DNA of 64,000 nt, taken from an uncultured Lachnospiraceae bacterium (GTDB taxonomy: Bacteria; Bacillota; Clostridia; Lachnospirales; Lachnospiraceae). The DNA is taken from positions 3,841-67,840 of the forward strand of contig CANCYO010000010.1 in NCBI GenBank assembly GCA_947382415.1, given 5' to 3'. Shown piece after piece: positions 1-9,900 of this stretch. Every line of letters starts with the position of its first letter. The first letter of the stretch is position 1. Both the position numbers and the translations under genes were made by a program. The notes beneath the pieces are model-generated. The model made no database searches. It saw only the letters and a list, made by a program, of their open reading frames with translations, and was not told the DNA's origin.

Positions 1-1781
1 TTCTGGCGGCATTGAATTATTACGAATTCAAATACAGGGAGGCAGACTTCGGGTCTTATCCCAAGGGGCTGATGTACGGACTGCAGATGCTGGACGGCTG
101 GCTTTATGACGAGGACAGGCCCTTTGCTTATCTGGAGCTGACAGAAATTTTTAAAACGCTCAGGGAGCGGGTGGACAGCGGCTGGTTTGAGGAACTGGTA
201 AAGCGCTATTTATTGGAGAACGGTCACAGCAGCGTGGTGATCTTAAAGCCGGTGGAGGGTCTGCAGGAACAGCGGGAGATGGAGACTGCACAGAAGCTTG
301 CGGAGAAGCTGGCCGCCATGTCCGAGGACGAGGTGAAAGCGGTTTCTGACCTGGAGGAGAGACTGAGGCTGTTTCAGGAGACGGAGGACGCTCCGGAGGA
401 CCTGGCGAAGCTTCCGATGCTTGCCAGAGAGGATCTGAAGAAGGAGGCTGCTGCCCCGGTGGCGGAGGAGCGCAGGCTGGGCGATACGCTTCTTTTGTAT
501 CATGAGCTGGCTACCAACGGCATCGGTTATCTGCGGCTGATTTTCAGGCTGGATGAGATCCCCGGGGAATACTTCCCCTATGTGGGGCTGTTAAAGGGCT
601 GCCTCGGACTCTTAAATACCCAGAATTATCAATACGGAGATTTGTTTAACGAGATGAATCTGGTCACTGGCGGTATGGCGGCGGTGAACAATGCCTACAG
701 CCGCATCGACGATCCGGACGCCTGCAGGGTGACGCTGGAATTAAAGACCAAGGTCTTTTATGAGAATCTGGCGCAGGCCATAGCGCTGATGCAGGAGATC
801 ATGCTCACCAGTGATTTTACCGATGAGAAGCGCCTGAAGGAGATTCTGGCGGAGGGAAAGTCCCGTATGCAGGCACAGATGATGTCCGGAGGCCACAGTG
901 TGGCGGCGGGCAGGGCGCTGTCCTACGGCAGCGTGTCCGGGCGCTTGAGCGAAGAACTCTCAGGCATACCCTTTTACCGGCTGATCGCGCGGTTGGATGA
1001 GCATTTTGAGGAGGAGAAGAGCGATCTGACCGGGAAGCTGCAGACACTGGCCAGGATGATCTTCAGGCCCGAGAATCTCATGGTGGACTTTGTGGGAGAC
1101 AGGGCGGCTCTGGAGAAGCTGGAGGCGCCTGTGGAGGATTTGAAGCAAAAACTGTACGCCTGTGATGTGATAAAGGAGACATACCGCCCTGATCCCCAGC
1201 GCAAAAACGAGGGATTCATGACGGCGGGACAGGTTCAGTATGTGTGCCGCGCGGGAAATTTCGCGGACAAGGGTCTTGCCTACACAGGGGCGCTGCGGGT
1301 GCTGAAGGTAATGATGGGCTATGAATACCTGTGGACGAATGTCCGGGTTAAGGGCGGCGCATACGGCTGTATGTGCAGCTTTGGACGGACAGGGGAGAGT
1401 TATTTTGTATCTTACAGAGACCCCAATCTGGCTAAGACATTGGAAGTCTATGAGAGGGCGGCGGATGCAGTCGCTCGCTATGAGGCGGACGAGTCTACCA
1501 TGACCCGTTATATTATCGGCGCAATCAGTGATCTGGATATGCCCATGACTCCCGCGGCAAAAGGCCTGTATGGTCTGAGCGCCTATATGACGGGGCTGGA
1601 TCTGGAATTTTTGCAGAGGGAGAGGGACGCGATCCTCTCGGCTCAGGCGGAGGATATCCGCGCTCTGGCCGATTATATCCGAGCTTTCATGGAAGATGAT
1701 TTTCTGTGTGTGGTGGGTAATGCCGGAAAATTAAAAGCCGATGGAGAAATTTTCATGAAACTCGAGAACCTTTTCGCGTAA
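1..1781 (+). CDS. M16C (presequence-protease-like) metallopeptidase, C-terminal part
   Basis: The reading frame is open at the left edge, so the 5' end and the catalytic HxxEH half lie outside the window. The visible ~590 residues match the C-terminal part of M16C insulinase-like peptidases (PreP/Cym1 type). There is a charged helical M16C-associated segment at about residues 75-145, followed by the inactive second peptidase half with the KGGAYG motif and the FGRTGESYFVSYRDPN-type stretch near residues 445-475. These enzymes form a clamshell that degrades short unfolded peptides, probably in the cytosol because no export signal is known for the family. A DUF4349 lipoprotein gene follows after about 70 bp. 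Family assignment is firm; substrate is inferred from the family. Confidence 0.9.
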   Translation, partial: LAALNYYEFKYREADFGSYPKGLMYGLQMLDGWLYDEDRPFAYLELTEIFKTLRERVDSGWFEELVKRYLLENGHSSVVILKPVEGLQEQREMETAQKLAEKLAAMSEDEVKAVSDLEERLRLFQETEDAPEDLAKLPMLAREDLKKEAAAPVAEERRLGDTLLLYHELATNGIGYLRLIFRLDEIPGEYFPYVGLLKGCLGLLNTQNYQYGDLFNEMNLVTGGMAAVNNAYSRIDDPDACRVTLELKTKVFYENLAQAIALMQEIMLTSDFTDEKRLKEILAEGKSRMQAQMMSGGHSVAAGRALSYGSVSGRLSEELSGIPFYRLIARLDEHFEEEKSDLTGKLQTLARMIFRPENLMVDFVGDRAALEKLEAPVEDLKQKLYACDVIKETYRPDPQRKNEGFMTAGQVQYVCRAGNFADKGLAYTGALRVLKVMMGYEYLWTNVRVKGGAYGCMCSFGRTGESYFVSYRDPNLAKTLEVYERAADAVARYEADESTMTRYIIGAISDLDMPMTPAAKGLYGLSAYMTGLDLEFLQRERDAILSAQAEDIRALADYIRAFMEDDFLCVVGNAGKLKADGEIFMKLENLFA

Positions 1782-1853
1782 GCGGCGTCTGATATGGTAT
1801 GAATGGCTGTCGGCAATATCATTTACAGAGGCAGGCGAGAAGGAGGGAGTATT

Positions 1854-2960
1854 ATGAAAATCAACAGAATCAGTAAATTAAGTATGATCAAAACTTTAAG
1901 CGCAAGATGGCTGGCTGCCGGGCTTTCGGCGGCGGTTGTGCTGGGATTTGCGGGCTGCGGCAGCAGTCTGGACGGCAAGGGTGTTCCCTCGGCGGAACCC
2001 CGTGCCGCGCAAAACGGGGCGAGTTATTCCACAGAGCAGGTAGAGTACGGCTATGAATCCGCGGATATGGAAATGGTTTCAGAGGGCATGACGGCGGACT
2101 CTGCCATGAACAAGTCAGGCAGTACGGCTCCTTCCGGACAGCAGGACAATTCTGCTTATTATGACACGAGAAAGCTGATCAAAACAGTAAATCTGGAGGT
2201 GGAGACCCAGGAGTTTGACGGGCTTCTGGCCTCTATAGAAGCGCAGGTGGAACAGCTCGGGGGTTACATAGAGAATATGAACACCTACAACGGCAGCAGG
2301 TATTCCGGCCGGGAGACCACAAGGACCTCGAATCTCACCGTGCGCATTCCCCAGAAGCAGCTTGGCGGTTTTGTGGACGCGGTATCCGCGGCGGGCAATG
2401 TGATCAGCCGCAACGAGAATGTGGAGGACGTGACCTTATCCTATGTGGATATGGAGAGCAGAAAGAAAGCGCTGGAAACGGAGCTGGAGCGCCTGCAGTC
2501 CTTTTTGGAGCGGGCGGAAACTCTGGAGGATATCATCACGCTGGAAGACCGGATGTCAAACGTGCGTTACCAGCTTGAGAGCATGGCTTCCCAGCTTCGC
2601 ACCTATGACAACAAAGTGGATTTTGCCACAGTCAATATGAGTATTCGTGAGGTGCAGGAGTTCACGCCCGTGGAGGAAGAGACCGCATGGGAGAGACTCT
2701 CCGGCGGATTCCTGGACAGCCTGGAGGATGTGAAGGACGGCTTCGTGGACTTCTTTATCTGGATCGTGGTGCATATCCCCTATCTGGCAGTGTGGGCTAT
2801 CGTAATCCTGATCATCGTTCTTGTGATCAAACTGATCATCCGCCGAAACAGGAAGAAACAGGCTGCAAAGCGCGCCGCAGCTCAGAACGCCGCCACTCAG
2901 AACGCAGGCGCTGCACCGGTCTTTTCCGGGCCCGCTGCGCCCGGCGAACAACAAAAGTAG
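1854..2960 (+). CDS. DUF4349 domain lipoprotein
   Basis: Predicted 368-residue surface lipoprotein. I chose the ATG at 1854 because AGGAGGG lies 7 bp upstream; the frame extends further upstream without a good start. A basic N-terminus and hydrophobic stretch end in the lipobox LGFAGC, so the Cys would be diacylated. A low-complexity Ser/Gly region leads into a DUF4349 domain (about residues 105-260) with a predicted coiled-coil (ALETELERLQSFLERAETLED). A transmembrane helix (about 310-335) follows, then a basic Lys/Arg tail and an Ala/Gln-rich end. DUF4349 proteins have no established biochemical role. era follows after 15 bp and may be co-transcribed. Confidence 0.85.
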   Translation: MKINRISKLSMIKTLSARWLAAGLSAAVVLGFAGCGSSLDGKGVPSAEPRAAQNGASYSTEQVEYGYESADMEMVSEGMTADSAMNKSGSTAPSGQQDNSAYYDTRKLIKTVNLEVETQEFDGLLASIEAQVEQLGGYIENMNTYNGSRYSGRETTRTSNLTVRIPQKQLGGFVDAVSAAGNVISRNENVEDVTLSYVDMESRKKALETELERLQSFLERAETLEDIITLEDRMSNVRYQLESMASQLRTYDNKVDFATVNMSIREVQEFTPVEEETAWERLSGGFLDSLEDVKDGFVDFFIWIVVHIPYLAVWAIVILIIVLVIKLIIRRNRKKQAAKRAAAQNAATQNAGAAPVFSGPAAPGEQQK

Positions 2961-2975
2961 AAAAGTGAGAGTATT

Positions 2976-3893
2976 ATGAAAGAAGATACCGCATACAGAT
3001 CCGGTTTTGTGACTTTGATCGGAAGGCCCAATGTAGGGAAATCCACCCTGATGAATCGTCTCATCGGGCAGAAGATCGCCATTACCTCCAATAAGCCCCA
3101 GACCACCAGAAACCGCATACAGACCGTATTGACGCTGGAGAACGCCCAGATCGTGTTTCTGGATACCCCCGGCATCCACAAGGCCAAGAATAAGCTGGGA
3201 AATTATATGGTGAATGTGGCGGAGCACACTTTAAACGAGGTGGATGTGATCCTCTGGCTGGTGGAACCCACCACCTATATCGGCGCGGGGGAGCGGCATA
3301 TCATCGAACAGCTTAAGAAGACGAAGACGCCGGTGATTTTGGTGATCAACAAGACCGATACGGTAAAGCGGGAGGAGGTGCTGACCTTTATCGACACTTA
3401 CCGCAGGGAGCTGGATTTTCAGGAGATCGTGCCGGTGTCGGCTCTGAAAGGGGACAACACGGAGGAACTGGTGAAATGCATCGTGGATTACCTGCCGGAG
3501 GGGCAGCCCTTTTATGACGAGGACACAGTCACCGACCAGCCCATGAGACAGATTGTGGCGGAGCTCATCCGGGAGAAGGCTCTAAGGCTTCTGGAGGAGG
3601 AGATTCCGCACGGGATCGCTGTCAGTGTGGAGAGCATGAAGGAGAATGGTAAAATCTGCCATATCGAAGCAACCATTGTGTGTGAGCGTGAGTCCCACAA
3701 GGGCATCGTTATCGGAAAAGGCGGACAGATGCTCAAAAAAATAGGCTCAAAAGCAAGGCCTGAGATTGAGGATCTGCTGGAAATGCAGGTAAATCTGCAG
3801 CTCTGGGTGAAGGTGAAGAAGGACTGGAGAGACAGCGATTTTCTGCTGAAAAATTTTGGATATAACCCAAGTGACGGCATGAGGCGGGAATAA
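2976..3893 (+). CDS. era: GTPase Era
   Basis: Essential-type GTPase that binds the 3' end of 16S rRNA and checks 30S subunit assembly. The 305-residue length is normal. Visible motifs are G1 GRPNVGKST (about residues 16-24), a switch I containing QTTRN, G3 DTPG (about 63-66), G4 NKTD (about 125-128) and the C-terminal KH domain with GIVIGKGGQMLKKIG (about 240-255). It sits between a lipoprotein gene and a small YqzL-like gene plus recO, the order common in Firmicutes. Confidence 0.98.
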   Translation: MKEDTAYRSGFVTLIGRPNVGKSTLMNRLIGQKIAITSNKPQTTRNRIQTVLTLENAQIVFLDTPGIHKAKNKLGNYMVNVAEHTLNEVDVILWLVEPTTYIGAGERHIIEQLKKTKTPVILVINKTDTVKREEVLTFIDTYRRELDFQEIVPVSALKGDNTEELVKCIVDYLPEGQPFYDEDTVTDQPMRQIVAELIREKALRLLEEEIPHGIAVSVESMKENGKICHIEATIVCERESHKGIVIGKGGQMLKKIGSKARPEIEDLLEMQVNLQLWVKVKKDWRDSDFLLKNFGYNPSDGMRRE

Positions 3894-3912
3894 AATCAAC
3901 CTGTTTTGCAGA

Positions 3913-3940
3913 CCCTATCAGACATACGGAACAGATAGGG
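3913..3940 (+). promoter_or_regulatory. Stem-loop abutting the ribosome binding site of the YqzL-like gene
   Basis: CCCTATC (3913-3919) can pair with GATAGGG (3934-3940) around a 14-nt loop. The right arm runs straight into the GGGGGAAG ribosome binding site of the next gene, so folding could limit its translation. No T-tract follows, so this does not look like a terminator. Pairing is seen in the sequence; the regulatory role is inference. Confidence 0.35.
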
Positions 3941-3950
3941 GGAAGCGCTG

Positions 3951-4163
3951 ATGCACACATGGGATTATTGGAAAGAATTTGAAAATACCGGCAGGATCGA
4001 GGATTATTTATCATATAAAGCAAACTACAGCCAGCGGCCCGGAGATGAAAAGGTCGCTGGCTGCAAGTCCGATTATCAGGAAACATTTTCGGGCGTGTCG
4101 AAGGACGGCGCCTCGGATCGAAGAGGGATGGACACGGGAGTATGCAGGAATTCATACAGGTGA
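3951..4163 (+). CDS. YqzL-like small protein between era and recO
   Basis: A 70-residue ORF with a good ribosome binding site (GGGGGAAG). Its N-terminus, with W-x(4)-F-x(2)-TG-x-I-x-x-YL-x-YK, matches the pattern of YqzL, the roughly 47-residue Bacillus protein encoded at the same place between era and recO. The C-terminal 35 residues look unconserved and run 22 bp into recO, so the two genes are probably translationally coupled. YqzL has no known function. The assignment rests on the short motif plus synteny, so confidence is moderate. Confidence 0.65.
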   Translation: MHTWDYWKEFENTGRIEDYLSYKANYSQRPGDEKVAGCKSDYQETFSGVSKDGASDRRGMDTGVCRNSYR

Positions 4164-4792
4164 CAGGAATGATCTTAAAACAGTCCCCCGCGGGAGAGTA
4201 TGACAGACGGGTCTGTATACTCACCAGAGAGCGGGGGAAGATTTCCGCCTTTGCCAGAGGGGCCAGAAAGCCGGGAAACCGTCTGGCTGCGGCTACGAAT
4301 CTCTTTGCCTTCGGAACCTTCAGAATCTATGCGGGGAAGAATTCCTACACGGTGACGGAGGCGGAGATATCCAATTATTTTGAGAATCTGATGACCGATT
4401 ATGTGGGCGCGTACTACGGCATGTATTTTACTGAGGTGGCAGACTACTATTCCAGAGAGAATAACGATGAGAGAGAGCTGCTGAAGCTTTTGTATCAGTC
4501 CCTTCGGGCGCTGGGGGCGGATTCCCTTCCCAATCCTCTGGTGAAATGTGTTTTTGAGCTGAAGGCAATCGCCGTAAACGGGGAGTTTCCCGGAGTGCCG
4601 CCGGATTGCAAATTGCAGGAATCCACCGTCTATGCGCTGCGGTATATCGCCGAGAGTCCGGTGGAAAAGCTCTATACCTTCACGGTGACGCCGGAGGTTC
4701 TGGCAGAGCTTGAGCAGGTGGCTTCCGATTATGGCAAGCGCTTTCGGGATCATACTTTCAAAAGTCTTGAAATACTCAAAACTCTGTGTTAA
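4142..4792 (+). CDS. recO: DNA repair protein RecO, form without zinc finger
   Basis: RecO loads RecA onto SSB-coated single-stranded DNA together with RecR. The N-terminal OB-fold is clear (VTGMILKQSPAGEYDRRVCILTRERGKISAFARGARKP). The C-terminal helical domain follows (KLYTFTVTPEVLAELEQVASDY and KSLEILKTL). At 216 residues it is shorter than Bacillus RecO (about 255). The loop that carries the four zinc-binding cysteines in that protein is missing: NGEFPGV is followed at once by a short linker with a single Cys. The start at 4142 overlaps the YqzL-like ORF. Confidence 0.93.
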   Translation: MQEFIQVTGMILKQSPAGEYDRRVCILTRERGKISAFARGARKPGNRLAAATNLFAFGTFRIYAGKNSYTVTEAEISNYFENLMTDYVGAYYGMYFTEVADYYSRENNDERELLKLLYQSLRALGADSLPNPLVKCVFELKAIAVNGEFPGVPPDCKLQESTVYALRYIAESPVEKLYTFTVTPEVLAELEQVASDYGKRFRDHTFKSLEILKTLC

Positions 4793-4842
4793 AATTTGAT
4801 AGAGTCTGTGCGGGAACAGGCAGAAGGCAGCGGGTGTTTGAC

Positions 4843-4870
4843 GAGGGATCTTAGATGAGGGATTGCAGAT
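4843..4870. repeat. 14-bp imperfect tandem duplication at the lipoprotein start
   Basis: Two adjacent 14-bp units, GAGGGATCTTAGAT and GAGGGATTGCAGAT, agree at 11 of 14 positions. The second unit runs into the predicted ATG and provides the only purine-rich ribosome-binding-like stretch. It is one of many such short duplications in this window. Confidence 0.6.
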
Positions 4871-5516
4871 GAGAGAATTACATAATCGAAAACAAATAGC
4901 GGGTTTGATGCTCTGTCTGCTCATGTTCGCCGGCTGCGGCGTGGCGAAGATACCGGACACCGTGACGGAGGCGAGCCTGATCATTGACAGGGAAGGCAGT
5001 ATTACTTCCTACATTGCAGGGGTTTTTGACAGGGATTATTATGATCTGAATGACCTGAAAAAGATGGCGCAGGAGGAGGTTGCCGCTTACAACACGGCGA
5101 ATCAGACCGGACAGAGCGCTCTTGTTGAGCTGAAGGGAGTTCAGGTTCCGGAGAGCGGGGGGCAGTCGGTGCTTGTGAGTTACAGCTATGACAGTGCGTC
5201 CACCTATCAGGATTACACCGGCAGCCGTTTTTTTTACGGGACTGTGGAGGAGGCCGAAAAGGCCGGTTATCATTTTGAGGAGCTCAATCAGATGCTCTAT
5301 GATACCAGGGGAAAGAACAGTATTGTGTCCAAAGAGCTGAGCGCGGCCAATATGGCGAAAAAGCATGTGGTTCTGTTGACGGAAGTGACGAGAGTATACT
5401 GTCCTTATAAAGTGGCCTATATCAGCGAGAGCGCCGAGACGCTTGAGGACGGAAGTATAGGAACTGCGCGCGTGATGCCCGAGGAATATCCGGTTATCAT
5501 TGTGCTTGATAAATAG
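4869..5516 (+). CDS. Small lipoprotein of unknown function
   Basis: A 215-residue lipoprotein: Arg/Lys-containing N-terminus, hydrophobic core and lipobox LMFAGC around residue 20. The rest is soluble, with no domain I can name. The segment [21 protein letters not shown] near the C-terminus looks like a beta-rich core. I take the ATG at 4869; an upstream in-frame TTG at 4863 is less likely. The start sits in a 14-bp tandem duplication (4843-4870). It lies 14 bp before glyS and is probably in the same operon. Function unknown. Confidence 0.75.
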   Translation: MRELHNRKQIAGLMLCLLMFAGCGVAKIPDTVTEASLIIDREGSITSYIAGVFDRDYYDLNDLKKMAQEEVAAYNTANQTGQSALVELKGVQVPESGGQSVLVSYSYDSASTYQDYTGSRFFYGTVEEAEKAGYHFEELNQMLYDTRGKNSIVSKELSAANMAKKHVVLLTEVTRVYCPYKVAYISESAETLEDGSIGTARVMPEEYPVIIVLDK

Positions 5517-5530
5517 AGGAGGCGAAAGAG

Positions 5531-6919
5531 ATGGAGAAGACATTAGACAAGATCGTTGCGCTTGCAAAGGCGAGAGGGTTTGTATATCCCGGCTCGGAGA
5601 TCTACGGAGGACTGGCCAATACCTGGGATTACGGCAATCTGGGTGTGGAGCTTAAGAATAATGTAAAGAAGGCATGGTGGCAGAAATTTGTGCAGGAGAA
5701 TCCCCACAATGTGGGTGTGGACTGCGCGATTCTGATGAATCCCCAGACATGGGTGGCCAGCGGCCATCTGGGCGGTTTCTCGGATCCTTTGATGGATTGT
5801 AAGGAATGTCATGAGCGTTTCCGGGCCGACAAACTCATCGAGGACTATTGTCTGGAGCAACAGATTGCTCTGGACGGGAGCGTGGACGGCTGGAGTCAGG
5901 AACAGATGCGGGATTTTATTGAGGAAAAACAGATTCCCTGTCCCACCTGCGGCAAACATAATTTTACGGATATCCGTCAGTTTAATCTGATGTTCAAGAC
6001 CTTTCAGGGTGTGACTGAGGATGCCAAGAGCACGATTTACTTAAGACCCGAGACCGCACAGGGTATTTTTGTGAATTTTAAAAATGTGCAGAGAACCTCC
6101 AGAAAGAAGCTTCCCTTCGGCATCGGCCAGATCGGAAAATCTTTCAGAAATGAGATCAGCCCCGGCAACTTCACCTTTCGCACCAGAGAGTTTGAGCAGA
6201 TGGAGCTGGAGTTCTTCTGTAAGCCCGGGACTGATATGGAGTGGTTTGGGTATTGGAGAGGTTTCTGCCGCGACTGGCTGTTGTCGCTGGGTATTAAAGA
6301 GGACGAGATCCGTCTGCGTGATCACTCTCCTGAGGAGCTTTGCTTTTACAGCAAGGGTACTACGGATATTGAGTTTAAGTTTCCCTTTGACTGGGGAGAG
6401 CTGTGGGGAATTGCGGACAGAACCGATTATGATCTGACCCAGCATGCCAACACCTCCGGGGAGGATATGAGCTATTTTGACGATGAGACCAGCGAGAAGT
6501 ACATTCCCTATGTGATCGAACCTTCTCTGGGGGCGGACCGCGTAGTGCTGGCGTTCCTCTGCTCCGCTTACGACGAGGAAGAGCTGGAGGGCGGTGATAT
6601 GAGAACCGTGCTGCGTTTCCATCCGGCGCTGGCTCCCGTGAAGATCGGTGTGCTGCCTTTGTCCAAAAAGCTGAACGAGGGCGCAGAGAAGATCTTTATG
6701 GATTTATCAAAGAAGTATAACTGCGAGTTTGACGACAGAGGAAATATCGGCAAGAGATACCGCCGTCAGGACGAGATCGGGACGCCTTTCTGTGTGACCT
6801 ATGACTTTGATTCCGAGACGGACGGCTGTGTTACAGTGCGTTTCAGAGATTCCATGGAACAGGAGAGAATTGCGATCACCGAGCTGGACGCATACTTTGC
6901 GGATAAATTTGTATTTTAA
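5531..6919 (+). CDS. glyS: Glycyl-tRNA synthetase, single-chain dimeric type
   Basis: Class II aminoacyl-tRNA synthetase that charges tRNA-Gly; the 462-residue alpha2 type rather than the split alpha/beta (GlyQ/GlyS) type. Visible features are the N-terminal [18 protein letters not shown] segment, a CxxC pair (CPTCG, about residue 140) in the zinc-like insert, motif 2 around [11 protein letters not shown] with [16 protein letters not shown], motif 3 [14 protein letters not shown], and a C-terminal anticodon-binding domain ending near [11 protein letters not shown]. It has a GAGGAGGCG ribosome binding site. No T-box is visible in the 14-bp gap, so any leader control would have to act further upstream. 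Confidence 0.97.
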   Translation: MEKTLDKIVALAKARGFVYPGSEIYGGLANTWDYGNLGVELKNNVKKAWWQKFVQENPHNVGVDCAILMNPQTWVASGHLGGFSDPLMDCKECHERFRADKLIEDYCLEQQIALDGSVDGWSQEQMRDFIEEKQIPCPTCGKHNFTDIRQFNLMFKTFQGVTEDAKSTIYLRPETAQGIFVNFKNVQRTSRKKLPFGIGQIGKSFRNEISPGNFTFRTREFEQMELEFFCKPGTDMEWFGYWRGFCRDWLLSLGIKEDEIRLRDHSPEELCFYSKGTTDIEFKFPFDWGELWGIADRTDYDLTQHANTSGEDMSYFDDETSEKYIPYVIEPSLGADRVVLAFLCSAYDEEELEGGDMRTVLRFHPALAPVKIGVLPLSKKLNEGAEKIFMDLSKKYNCEFDDRGNIGKRYRRQDEIGTPFCVTYDFDSETDGCVTVRFRDSMEQERIAITELDAYFADKFVF

Positions 6920-6927
6920 GTAATGCC

Positions 6928-6959
6928 GGGGAGCAGAGAGTTCTTTCTGCTCTCCTTTC
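6928..6959 (+). terminator. Rho-independent terminator after glyS
   Basis: GGGGAGCAGA (6928-6937) pairs with TCTGCTCTCC (6946-6955) with one G-T pair, followed by TTTCG. It closes the era-recO-glyS group. The T-run is short, so termination may be partial. Confidence 0.65.
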
Positions 6960-6983
6960 GACTAATCGTGAGAGGTTTTGTGT

Positions 6984-9900
6984 ATGGAGAGGACTGAATG
7001 CTTTCTCGTCCTGGGGATAGAGCCCACAAAGGATGAGCGAATGATCAAAAATGCATACAGGGATAAGCTGGCCGTCACCAATCCCGAGGACGACCCGGAG
7101 GGATTTAAGCGCCTGCGCACGGCCTACGAGGAGGCATGCGTCTACGCAAAGCGTTCCGGCGAGGAGGAAGGAGAACAGGCAGAACAGGATACCTCACCCT
7201 CCGGAGTCTGGGTGGATAAGGTGGCGGATATCTATGCAAATATCCGGTCCCGCCGGGATCTGGAGCGCTGGAAGGCTCTTTTTGACGATGATATCTTTAT
7301 GGCGCTGGAGGAAGAGGAGAACTGTCGCTGGAAGCTGCTGCGTTACCTGATGGATCACTTCCGGCTGCCCAGCGCTGTCTGGAAGCTTTTGGATGAGAAG
7401 ATGAATCTGACCGCAGATGCGGACAGACTCAGAGAGTCCTTTCCCGCAGATTTTATCAATTTTGTGGTGAGCCGCTGTGAGCGGGGCGAGGATGTGGAGT
7501 TTGAGCTCTTTGAGGGGGCGGATGACGCGGATTATGACCTGTTCATCAGCTATTATGACAAGTGCTGGCAGGCCCTGCAGGAGGAGCGGCCGGAGGAGGC
7601 CGCAAAGCTTCTGGAGGAGGCTTCAGGACTTCATATTTATCATCCGGCTATGGAAATCTGCCGCGGGAATCTTCTCTATGCCCAGGATAAAAAGGATGAG
7701 GCGAAGGCTTTTATGAAGTCGCTTCTGGATAAATATCCGAAGAATTCCATGGTGTGCTACAATACGGCAGAGCTGTTGTGGAAGCTGGAGGACCGGGACG
7801 GAGCCGCAGAGATCTATCTGGGACTCAAGGCGGAGAACGACAGGCATTATATGGCCAATGTGCGTCTCACCGAGTGGTATTATGACAGGGGAGAGTACAC
7901 GGAGGCCAAAAAGTGCGCGGAGTCGGTGCTTTCCTCCGGAGCCGACGATTCCTTTATGGAGCTTCTGACCAAAGTCAACGCAAAGCTGGAGCGGGATATG
8001 GAGCGGCGTTTTCGGGAGGAGAAGGATTGGGAGTCCGGGCTGGAGCTTTGCTGGTGCTATCTGCAGGACGGCAAGACCAGCAGAGGAATACGCCTTGCCA
8101 CGGAGATTGAGAAGTCGGTTACCGCTGAGAAAGAGGCGGAGTATAACGGTCTTCTGGCCAAACTGTTTGTGGAGGAGGCCGAGTATGAGGACGCCGTTTA
8201 TATGGCGGAAATCTGGGAGAAGCTGCTGCAGGAGAAGATCCTGTCTGATGAGGACGAGGAGGAAAAGGAGAAGGATCAGGACCGCATTCGGCAGGCCCAT
8301 ATGATCCGTATGCAGTGCTATAAGGCTCTTGGATTTAAGGAAAAAGAGTATTTTGAGAAAGCGATAGAAGAGATCGAGGCCGTTGAGACGGGAACGCCCA
8401 GAGACATCGGTCTCTGGCTGGAGAAGGCTCAGATTTACATGGAGATGGAGGAGTATGACAAGAGTCTGGCCCTCACATCCCGCATGATAGAGGAATACCA
8501 TGTGTATGCGGCTGCGGCCACCGCTATGGAGGTCTACCGCAGGCAGTGGGAAGCCGGAGGCGTGGTGCAGAATGCCCGCATCTGTATTCAGAACTTCCCG
8601 GGGTATATCCGGGCGTATGAGCATCTGGGAAGAGTGTATCTGGATCTGGAGGAGATGGATGCTCTGAAGGAGCTTCTGGCGGAGGCTGAGCAGAATAAAA
8701 TCGAAAGCCCTTATCTTGAGGCGTATCGGTATCGGATGACAAAGAAGCCCCCTGAGGTGGAGGTCCTGAACAGACGGCTGGATGAATTCCAGAAAAAGTT
8801 TCAGGATAAGCTGGAGGAGGGGGAGATGCTCTATTATGAGACGGGACTGCCCGTGATCACAGAGTATCTCTACTGGTATCCGGGGGCTTATATGCTGAGG
8901 AGAAGAGCATCTTTTCACAAGAGCGGCAGGCAGATGGAGAAGGCGCTGGAGGATTATGAGAAGGCGCTGGCCGACGAGCCGGCCAATCCTTACATCCACA
9001 ACAGCATGAGTCATATTTATGTGCTTCAGGGGGATTATGAGCGCGCGCTGGTGAGCATTAAGAAAGCGATTCTCTACGGAGATCTGGAGTGGACGGCCGT
9101 GCTGTATTATCATATGGCCAGAATCTATATGATGCTGGGTGACAATGAACAGGCCCTCGCGTGGTTTCGCTATTATGACAAGACCGCGGGGAAGGACGGC
9201 GGACATCTGCGCAATATGGCGGAGTGTCTGGCCCGTCTGGGAAGGACTGAGGAGGCGGCTGAGAAAATCGCCGCGTTCTACCGCAAAGAGGACGGTACCT
9301 TCTATGACGGTTATTACCGCAGTCTGTTTAACGTCTATCACACCGCGCGGGACAGGGAACAGATGCGCCGGGTGCTGGAGGAGTGGAATCAGAAACAGCA
9401 GAAGACCATATCTCCTTTTTCGGCGCTGATGCCCAAGAGCGTCCGCAGGAAGAAAGTGGACGAGGAGGCCATAGATTACTGTGACCGGGCCGCATGGCAG
9501 GCTTTGCAGGAGGGAGACGGCAAAACGGCGCTGGCTCTTTTGGAAAAGCATATTCATCTGGGAGAACTGCGGGACGGCTCCGGTTCCAGGGAGGGATTGG
9601 AGGACATGGTATTTGCCGCGATCCTTTTTGGAGACGATAAGCTGGGAAAGAAGTATGCGGCGAAGCTGAAGCTCTGGATGAATAAGGCTTCCTTCCGGGC
9701 GGTGGACGAGGATTATGACCGTCCCAAGGCGAAGCTCACCAGAGAGTTTCTGGCCAATTATTACACGGCCTCCGATGACAAACTGCAGGAGATACTGGAC
9801 AGGGAGAGCGGCTGCACGATCTGCGGTTACTGTCTGATGCCGCTGTGTCAGGAACTGGAGGGTATGCGGATATTGCTTCTTATCAGGCAGGGCAGGAAAG

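Noticed and set aside
2556..3227. A 223-codon minus-strand frame over the lipoprotein and era
   Set aside because: Crosses two confident plus-strand genes and has no recognisable protein features.
5517..5530. T-box riboswitch before glyS or alaS
   Set aside because: The gaps before both genes are only 12-14 bp and the upstream genes fill the space; no T-box core sequence seen.
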